Origin: BQJD01 sp964350265
GTDB taxonomy: Bacteria; Pseudomonadota; Gammaproteobacteria; Arenicellales; CAJQKF01
NCBI GenBank assembly: GCA_964350265.1
Contig: CAYGJZ010000041.1
Location: forward strand, 1 to 37,536
Length of the DNA: 37,536 nucleotides
Direction: 5' to 3'
Under the pieces are notes generated by a model. The model was not told the origin of the DNA. It saw nothing but the letters and a program-made list of their open reading frames with translations, and did not search any database. This document shows positions 32,226 to 37,536 of the stretch, one piece after another. A program made the translations under genes and the position numbers. Each line of letters starts with the position of its first letter. The stretch's first letter is position 1.

Positions 32226-32612
32226 GTGGCCGACGCCGCATCCCTCGGGTCGGTCGACCCGGCCCCGGACGAGGACTACGATGCGCCGGTGCCGACGGCA
32301 GCTGCCGACGGCGTGGTCGAGGTCATCGTCTCCCAGGGCCGACCCGGTCTCGGCCGGCCACGGCCGAGCCGCCTGCGCCTGGACACCAGCACCCCCCACC
32401 ACGTCGCCTGCCACAACCCGCGCTGCCACGGCGGCGGCCTCGAGGCCACCCTCCTGGTGCGCGAACTGGTCCGCGAAACCCCCGGCGAACTGCGCGTGGT
32501 GGCCTGCGAAGGCCGCACCCGTCCCGCTGTCCAGTGCAGCAAGAGCGCCGGCTGGCGCTGCGACACCCTGTTCTGCGTGCGCCTGGCGTCGACCGCGGAG
32601 AAAGACCGCTAG
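32226..32612 (+). CDS. Small cysteine-rich protein, possible zinc binder
   Basis: A 128-residue protein starting with GTG at 32226, 1 bp after the microprotein stop. The N-terminal 40 residues are acidic and low complexity. The C-terminal part has a set of cysteines and histidines: HHVACHNPRCHGGG, LRVVACEGRT, VQCSKSAGWRCDTLFC. These could form one or two zinc sites, but I cannot name a fold or function. Position and spacing suggest it is expressed with the microprotein under the PmrA-like promoter. Its TAG stop overlaps the TAG of the convergent livF through the palindrome CTAG. Confidence 0.65.
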   Translation: MADAASLGSVDPAPDEDYDAPVPTAAADGVVEVIVSQGRPGLGRPRPSRLRLDTSTPHHVACHNPRCHGGGLEATLLVRELVRETPGELRVVACEGRTRPAVQCSKSAGWRCDTLFCVRLASTAEKDR

Positions 32613-33355
32613 ATGGCCAGGTACTGGTGCCGCAGCTCGACGTTGTCGAGCACCTCGCGCGCGGTGCCGTTGAAGACCACGTGGCCCATGTCGAGAATCA
32701 CCGCGCGGTCGGACAGCTTCAGCGCCGCCACCGCGTTCTGCTCGACGATGATGGTGGTGATGCCGAGCTTGCGGATGCCCTGCAGGATGTTCTCGATCTC
32801 CTGCACGATGACCGGGGCCAGCCCTTCGTAGGGTTCGTCGAGCAGCAGCAGGCGGATGTCCCTGGCCAGGGCCCGGGCCACCGCCAGCATCTGCTGTTCG
32901 CCGCCGGACAGGGTGGTGCCCTCCTGGCGACGTCGCTCCGCCAGGCGCGGAAAGTGCTCGTAGATCTTCTCCAGCGGCCAGCCCACCGGCGGCGCGATCT
33001 GCGCCAGCTGCAGGTTCTCCTCCACGGTGAGGCCGCGGATGATGCTGCGGTCCTCCGGCACCAGGCCAACGCCGAGCTGTGCGGCCTGGAAGGAGGACAT
33101 GCGGTGCAGCGCCTGGCCGTTCAGCCAGATTTCTCCCTGGCGGACTTCAGGCACGCTGGCGCGGGCGATGGAGCGCAGGGTGGACGTCTTGCCGGCGCCG
33201 TTGCGACCGAGCAGGGCGATGATCTCGCCTTCCTGCAGCTCGAAGCTGACTCCCTGGACGATGTAGCTCTCGCCGTAGTACGAGTGGATGTCGCGCACGG
33301 AGAAATAGGCTTCGCCGCTCGCGGCAGGGTCGGCGGTGGATGCGACCTGGCTCAT
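32609..33355 (-). CDS. livF: Branched-chain amino acid type ABC transporter, ATPase LivF
   Basis: One of the two ATPases of a HAAT-family importer. The 248-residue protein has Walker A ALLGRNGAGKTSTLRS, the Q-loop/LivF segment GLVPEDRSIIRGLTVEENL, signature LSGGEQQMLAVARAL, Walker B LLLLDEPYEGLAP and the switch-His position replaced by VEQN, as is usual for LivF. The N-terminus has about 15 extra residues (SQVASTADPAASGEA) before the domain. ATG at 33355 overlaps the livG stop by 4 bp. Last gene of the leftward operon; its TAG overlaps the convergent cysteine-rich gene's stop. Confidence 0.93.
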   Translation of the reverse strand: MSQVASTADPAASGEAYFSVRDIHSYYGESYIVQGVSFELQEGEIIALLGRNGAGKTSTLRSIARASVPEVRQGEIWLNGQALHRMSSFQAAQLGVGLVPEDRSIIRGLTVEENLQLAQIAPPVGWPLEKIYEHFPRLAERRRQEGTTLSGGEQQMLAVARALARDIRLLLLDEPYEGLAPVIVQEIENILQGIRKLGITTIIVEQNAVAALKLSDRAVILDMGHVVFNGTAREVLDNVELRHQYLAI

Positions 33356-34116
33356 TCGTGGGCTCCTCCGAGATAGGCTTCCTGCACCTTCGGGTTGCCG
33401 CGTATCTCGTCCGGCGCCCCTTCGGCGATGATCGTGCCCTGCGACAGCACCGAGATGCGATCGGCCAGCGAGAACACCACGTGCATGTCGTGCTCGATGA
33501 TGACCTTGGTCATGCCGCGTTCCTTGATGCGAATCAGGGTTTCGATGGTGCGGTTGGTGTCGGCCCGGGACATGCCCGCGGTGGGCTCGTCGAGCAACAG
33601 CAGCCTCGGATGCTGGACCAGGCCCATGACCAGCTCGAGCCGGCGCTTGTCGCCGCGCGACATGCTGCCGGCGAGCTGGTCGCGCTGGTCGGCCAGGCCG
33701 AGGTCGTCGAGCACGTGCTCGACCTCCGCGCGCAGCTGCGACTCCGCGGCCATGGCGCGAAAGGGGTTGAAGCGGAAGGCGCCGTCGCGCTTGGCCAGCG
33801 CCGGGATCATCACGTTCTCCAGCACGCTCAGTTCCGGGAAGATCTCCGGGGTCTGGAAGACCCGTGCCACGCCAAGCTGGTTGATCTCGTGGGGCCGCTT
33901 GCCGGTGAGGATCTCGCCGTTGAAGCTGACCGTGCCGCGATCCGGCTTGATGCGGCCGACGCAGACATTCAGCAGGGTCGACTTGCCGGCACCGTTGGGA
34001 CCGATGATGGCGTGGGTCTTGCCCTGCTCGATCTGCAGATTGACGTTGGACAACGCGTGCAGCCCGCCGAAGGTCTTGTCCACGTAGGCAATGTTCAAAA
34101 CGATGTTGCTGTCCAT
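33352..34116 (-). CDS. livG: Branched-chain amino acid type ABC transporter, ATPase LivG
   Basis: Second ATPase of the importer, 254 residues. Walker A AIIGPNGAGKSTLLNVCVG, Q-loop region GVARVFQTPEIFPELSVLEN, Walker B LLLLDEPTAGMS and the switch histidine in IIEHDMHVVFSLADRI. The signature motif reads SMSRGDKRRLE instead of LSGGQ or the usual LivG LPYGxQRRLE, a divergent but recognisable form. ATG at 34114-34116, 4 bp after the livM stop; its own stop overlaps the livF start. Confidence 0.93.
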   Translation of the reverse strand: MDSNIVLNIAYVDKTFGGLHALSNVNLQIEQGKTHAIIGPNGAGKSTLLNVCVGRIKPDRGTVSFNGEILTGKRPHEINQLGVARVFQTPEIFPELSVLENVMIPALAKRDGAFRFNPFRAMAAESQLRAEVEHVLDDLGLADQRDQLAGSMSRGDKRRLELVMGLVQHPRLLLLDEPTAGMSRADTNRTIETLIRIKERGMTKVIIEHDMHVVFSLADRISVLSQGTIIAEGAPDEIRGNPKVQEAYLGGAHE

Positions 34117-34120
34117 CGGT

Positions 34121-35269
34121 TCAGGCCTGCTCGGATTGCGTGTTGGCGTCTTTGCCGCGGGCGTCTCGTCGCCCGCCGACGCGGTTCTTCAGCCGGCTGA
34201 TGCCCTCCACCAGCCCGCCGGGCAGGAAGATCACGATGACCATGAACAAGGTGCCCAGGGTCAGGTGCCAGCCTTCGCCGACGAAGGGATGCACGATGGT
34301 CACCAGCAGGTTCGCCAGGCCGTCGGGCAGGAAGTCGAAGGCCGCCTGCAGGGTCGACTCGTTGATGGCGGAGAAGATGTTTTCGAAGTACTTGATGATG
34401 GCGGCACCGAGCAACGGCCCGGTGAGCGTGCCGACACCGCCGAGGATGGTCATCAGCACCACTTCGCCGGACGCGGTCCACTGCATGCGTTCGGCCCCGG
34501 CCAACGGGTCGGTGACCGCCATCAGCGAGCCGGCCATGCCGGCATACATGCCGGAGATGACGAAGGCCGCCAGCAGGTAGGGCCGGGTATGAAAACCGGT
34601 GTAGCCCATGCGCACCTGGTTGGACTTGATCGCGCGCAGCTTCAGGCCGAAGGGCGAGCGGAAGATGCGCAGCGAGATGTAGAAGCCGATGATCAACATC
34701 ACCGCGCAGAAGTAGAAGCCCGGGTAGCCCTGCATCTCGGTGCCGAACAGCTCGCCCACCGGCACCGGCTTGGGCTCGACGCCGAGCAGGGCGTCGAGAA
34801 AGCGCGGGTCCTCGCGCAGCACGCGCAGGCCGGTCTCGCCGTTGGTGATCGGCGTCAGCACCGAGTAGGCGAGGTTGTAGCACATCTGCGCGAAGGCCAG
34901 CGTGAGAATGGCGAAGTAGATGCCCGAGCGGCGCAACGAGACGTAGCCGATGACCACCGCGAAGATGCCGGCCGCCAGGGTGCCGAACAGCACCGCCGGC
35001 AGGACGTTCATGGAGACCAGCTTGAACGACCACACCGCGGCATAGGAGCCGACACCGAGAAAGGCCGCGTGACCGAAGGACAGGTAGCCGGTGAGACCGA
35101 GCAGGATGTTGAAGCCCACCGCGAACAGGCCGTAGATGGCGAACTTCTGCACCAGGTCCGGGTAACCGGCACCGATCGGCTTCAGCCATACCGGCATGGT
35201 CAGCACGGCGGCGATGAACACCACCATCATCAGGGCGTCGCGACGGGAAAGCTTGAACAGGTTGGTCAC
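34121..35269 (-). CDS. livM: Branched-chain amino acid type ABC transporter, permease LivM
   Basis: Membrane permease of 382 residues with about ten helices and the family motifs GFNILLGLTGYLSFGHAAFLGVGSYAA, YFAILTLAFAQM and GEVVLMTILGGVGTLTGPLLGA (the EAA-like cytoplasmic loop), ending in a charged tail. It is longer than E. coli-type cores because of an insertion of about 45 residues around 135-180 (LREDPRFLDALLGVEPKPVPVGELFGTE). GTG start at 35267-35269, 4 bp after the livH stop. The transported substrate may be an amino acid, an amide or urea; sequence alone does not decide. Confidence 0.93.
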   Translation of the reverse strand: MTNLFKLSRRDALMMVVFIAAVLTMPVWLKPIGAGYPDLVQKFAIYGLFAVGFNILLGLTGYLSFGHAAFLGVGSYAAVWSFKLVSMNVLPAVLFGTLAAGIFAVVIGYVSLRRSGIYFAILTLAFAQMCYNLAYSVLTPITNGETGLRVLREDPRFLDALLGVEPKPVPVGELFGTEMQGYPGFYFCAVMLIIGFYISLRIFRSPFGLKLRAIKSNQVRMGYTGFHTRPYLLAAFVISGMYAGMAGSLMAVTDPLAGAERMQWTASGEVVLMTILGGVGTLTGPLLGAAIIKYFENIFSAINESTLQAAFDFLPDGLANLLVTIVHPFVGEGWHLTLGTLFMVIVIFLPGGLVEGISRLKNRVGGRRDARGKDANTQSEQA

Positions 35270-35273
35270 GGGA

Positions 35274-36290
35274 TCAGTCCTCCATCACGCCGCGTCGTCC
35301 CATCAGGCCGCGCGGTCGGACCAGCAGGATGACCACGGCCACCAGGTAGATGATGACCTGGTCGATGCCGGGAATGATGGCCTTGACCTCGTTCATCGAA
35401 GCGAATGACTGCAGGATGCCGAGCAGGAAGCCGGCGGCCACCGCGCCGCCGAGTGAGCCCATGCCGCCGACCACGACGACGACGAAGGACAGCACCAGGA
35501 AATCCATGCCCATGTGGTAGTCCGGCGGCAGGATCGGCGTGTACATGACCCCGGCCAGGCCGGCGACCACCGCGGCGATGCCGAAGACGATGGTGAAGCG
35601 GCGCTGGATGTTGATGCCGAGCAGCCCGACCATCTCGCGGTCGGCCATGCCGGCGCGCACCACCATGCCGAAGGTGGTGAAGTGCAGGAAGGCGAACACC
35701 GAGAAAATGACGATGCCCGCGAACAGCAGGTAGATCAGCCGCCAGTAGGGGTAGACCACCGTGTCGCTCATGCCGAGCAGTGCGCCGACGTGGGCGCTGC
35801 CGGCGACCACGTCGGGCGCCGGGGTGGGAATCGGGTTGGCGCCGAAGAAGGACTTGACGATCTCCTGCAGCACGATGGCGAGGCCGAAGGTCACCAGGAT
35901 CTGCTCCACGTGCGGGCGCTTGTAGAAGTACTGGATCAGGCCCCGCTCCATGACCAGGCCGATGACCAGCATCACCGGAATGGCCATCAGGATGGACAGT
36001 GGCACCACCCAGTCGATCAGCATGGTGCCAGTTTCCCCGAGCCAGATCTCGAGGTAGGGAATTTCCTTGTAGGCATCGAAGAACGTGATGCTCTCGTCCT
36101 TGACCTGCTTCGACAGCGTCATGATTTTCTGGAAGGTCACGGCGCAGAAGGCGCCGAGCATGAACAACGCGCCGTGGGCGAAGTTCACCACCCCGAGGGT
36201 GCCGAAGACGAGGGTCAGGCCAAGCGCGATCAGCGCGTAGGCACCGCCCTTGTCGAGGCCGTTGAGGACTTGCAGGAGTAACGCATCCAC
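35274..36290 (-). CDS. livH: Branched-chain amino acid type ABC transporter, permease LivH
   Basis: Membrane permease of 338 residues with the LivH landmarks LNGLDKGGAYALIALGLTLVFGTLGVVNFAHGALFMLGAF, QILVTFGLAIVLQE, GLLGINIQRRF and VVVVGGMGSLGGAVAAGFLLG. An insertion of about 40 residues after the second helix (KQVKDESITFFDAYKEIPYLEIWLGETG) is larger than in typical LivH. GTG start at 36288-36290; an ATG four bases inward is out of frame. It is separated from the binding-protein gene by a 127-bp gap containing a 24-bp perfect palindrome. Confidence 0.93.
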   Translation of the reverse strand: MDALLLQVLNGLDKGGAYALIALGLTLVFGTLGVVNFAHGALFMLGAFCAVTFQKIMTLSKQVKDESITFFDAYKEIPYLEIWLGETGTMLIDWVVPLSILMAIPVMLVIGLVMERGLIQYFYKRPHVEQILVTFGLAIVLQEIVKSFFGANPIPTPAPDVVAGSAHVGALLGMSDTVVYPYWRLIYLLFAGIVIFSVFAFLHFTTFGMVVRAGMADREMVGLLGINIQRRFTIVFGIAAVVAGLAGVMYTPILPPDYHMGMDFLVLSFVVVVVGGMGSLGGAVAAGFLLGILQSFASMNEVKAIIPGIDQVIIYLVAVVILLVRPRGLMGRRGVMED

Positions 36291-36324
36291 CGTTTCGAAC
36301 CTTGTGCGAATTCAAGCTCGAAGA

Positions 36325-36348
36325 GCCGGCGACCCGCGGGTCGCCGGC
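36325..36348. repeat. 24-bp perfect palindrome between binding-protein gene and livH
   Basis: Starts GCCGGCGACCCG and reads the same on both strands. No T-run follows on the minus strand. In ABC transporter operons a structure at this place often protects the binding-protein mRNA or partly terminates transcription, giving more binding protein than permease; that role is inferred here. Confidence 0.55.
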
Positions 36349-36417
36349 CCCGTGAGGGAACCATCGCGGTGATGGCCGTCGCCGGGCAGCACGTTGGCCG
36401 CCCGGCGCATCGGCACA

Positions 36418-37536
36418 TCAGGCGCAGGTGCCGAGTTCCCCGCCCAGCATTTCCGGCGCGTATTCCACCTGCGCGCGGGGCACCACCTGGACGACATCGA
36501 GGAGGTCGAACTGGCTCGACGGGTTCTCGTTGCCACGCACCACCAGCACGTCCTTGAAGCACTGGTGATCGGCGGCGCGGTACTCGGTCGGGCCATTGCC
36601 GGTGCCGTCGAACTGGAAGCCTTCCAGCGCGGTGATCACCTCGCAGGGATGGAAGGTGCCGGCGGTTTCCACGGCGTTGGCGTAGAGCAGCGCCTGCACG
36701 TAGCAGGTGTGCGCGGCCTGCGACGGCGGGAAGCCGTACTCGGCACCGAAGGACTTCACGAAGGCCTGGGAACCCTCGTCGGTGAGCGACCAGTTCCAGT
36801 TGGTGGAACCGAAGATGCCCTTGATGTTCTCGCCGGCGCCCTGGGCCATCAGGCGGGAGAACAGCGGCACCACGATCTGGAAGTCCTTGCCGTTGGCCTG
36901 GCGCTCGCGCAGGCCGAACTGCACCGCCTGGGTCAACGAGTTGACCATGTCCTTGCCGTAGTGGTTGAGCACCAGCACGTCGGCGCCGGAGTTCAGCACC
37001 GGGGTGATGTACTGGGAGAAGTCGCCGGCACCGAGCGGGGTACGCACGGCGGCCTCGGTTTTCCAGCCCAGGGCCTCGGTGTACTTCTTGATCGAACCTT
37101 CCTGGCTCCAGCCCCAGGTGTAGTCGGCGGTCAGGTGGTAGGCGACGCGGTCGTTGCCGAAGTTGGACTCCAGCACCGGGCCGAGAGCGGCGCCGGACAT
37201 CTCGGTATTGAAGAAGTGGCGGAAGCCGTACTAGCGCTTGTCCTTGCCGGTGGTGTCGTTGGAGTGGGTCAGCCCGGCCATGAAGATGACGCCGGCCTCG
37301 TGGCACAGCGACTGCACCGCGATGGCCACGCCGGAGGACGAGCCGCCGGTGATCATCACCGCGCCGTCCTTCTCGATCATGCGCTTGGCCGAGGCACGGG
37401 CAGCGTCGGACTTGGTCTGGGTATCACCGGTGACGTACTCGACCTTCTTGCCCAGCACGCCGTTGCCCTTCAGTGCCAGCGGCTTCATGGTGTTGAGCAT
37501 GCCGCCGTCGCCTTCGCCGTTGATGTGCTTGACGGC
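36418..37536 (-). pseudogene. ABC transporter substrate-binding protein with in-frame TAG (partial)
   Basis: Periplasmic binding protein (Peripla_BP_6/LivK type) of the adjacent importer; its 5' end lies beyond the window. Upstream of the break the frame reads AVKHINGEGDGG, KVEYVTGDTQTKSDAARASAKRMI, VMITGGSSSGVAIAVQ and FMAGLTHSNDTTGKDKR. An in-frame TAG (37231-37233) follows, then the same frame resumes with YGFRHFFNTEMSGAALGPVLE and continues normally for about 270 codons to a proper TGA at 36418-36420. No frameshift is needed, and coding quality is equal on both sides. The change looks like a single-base event, for example CAG to TAG. Either a recent nonsense mutation, a sequencing error or readthrough. 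The product, if truncated, would lack most of the ligand-binding fold. Confidence 0.8.

Noticed and set aside
32609..36290. Urea transporter (urtBCDE)
   Set aside because: No urease or urt-specific neighbours are present and the ATPase motifs are not typical of UrtD/UrtE; substrate left open.
37231..37233. Genome-wide reassignment of TAG to an amino acid
   Set aside because: Many intact genes in the window end normally with TAG (for example livF, hemP, the first imelysin, the kinase), so a single mutation or sequencing error is simpler.

Overview
High-GC bacterial chromosome segment (visibly well above 60% G+C by eye) with tightly packed genes and many 4-17 bp overlaps. The gene content points to a Gammaproteobacterium: a hut cluster with hutF, two complementary bacterioferritin subunits, bfd-hemP, E. 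coli-type asd, a QseBC/PmrAB-like two-component system and a VC0807-family protein. I cannot name the genus. I saw no rRNA, tRNA, CRISPR array, insertion sequence or phage integrase, and no intergenic gap exceeds 300 bp.

Region 1 (1-5.5 kb) is histidine utilization. hutI-hutC-hutU run leftwards (hutU leaves the window) and hutF-hutH run rightwards, around a perfect HutC operator palindrome. hutF indicates the route through formylglutamate. Region 2 (5.5-10 kb) holds a translationally coupled Tat-exported aldo/keto reductase and membrane protein, a 12-TM permease, a VC0807-family membrane protein, a strong bidirectional hairpin and a cytochrome c'. Region 3 (10-17 kb) has a GtrB-like bactoprenol glycosyltransferase with a polytopic DUF6056-like partner, an unrecognised two-gene pair, a membrane-anchored Mrr-like/zinc-ribbon protein, L-serine dehydratase and a small Cys/His-containing protein of unknown function.

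Region 4 (16.9-25.1 kb) is an iron block. A Fur-boxed promoter drives bfd-hemP leftwards, followed in the same direction by imelysin, di-heme oxidoreductase, imelysin and DUF1513 genes. The two bacterioferritins diverge from it: one subunit has lost the ferroxidase centre but keeps the heme methionine, and the other is the reverse. A second Fur box sits before a 69-residue cysteine-rich protein I do not recognise. Region 5 (25.1-29.1 kb) is asd, a MauG-type di-heme peroxidase and a ThDP enzyme of the 2-ketoarginine decarboxylase type, all in one direction.

Region 6 (29.2-32.6 kb) is a signalling module: a small exported barrel-like protein, an OmpR-family regulator and a histidine kinase. Two PmrA-box-like elements flank it, each exactly 10 bp before a -10-like hexamer. 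The second precedes a 43-residue membrane microprotein and a 128-residue cysteine-rich protein. This is the best candidate for a little-described system here. Region 7 (32.6 kb to the end) is a leftward branched-chain amino acid type ABC transporter operon (livFGMH plus binding protein), whose binding-protein gene is interrupted by an in-frame TAG and leaves the window.
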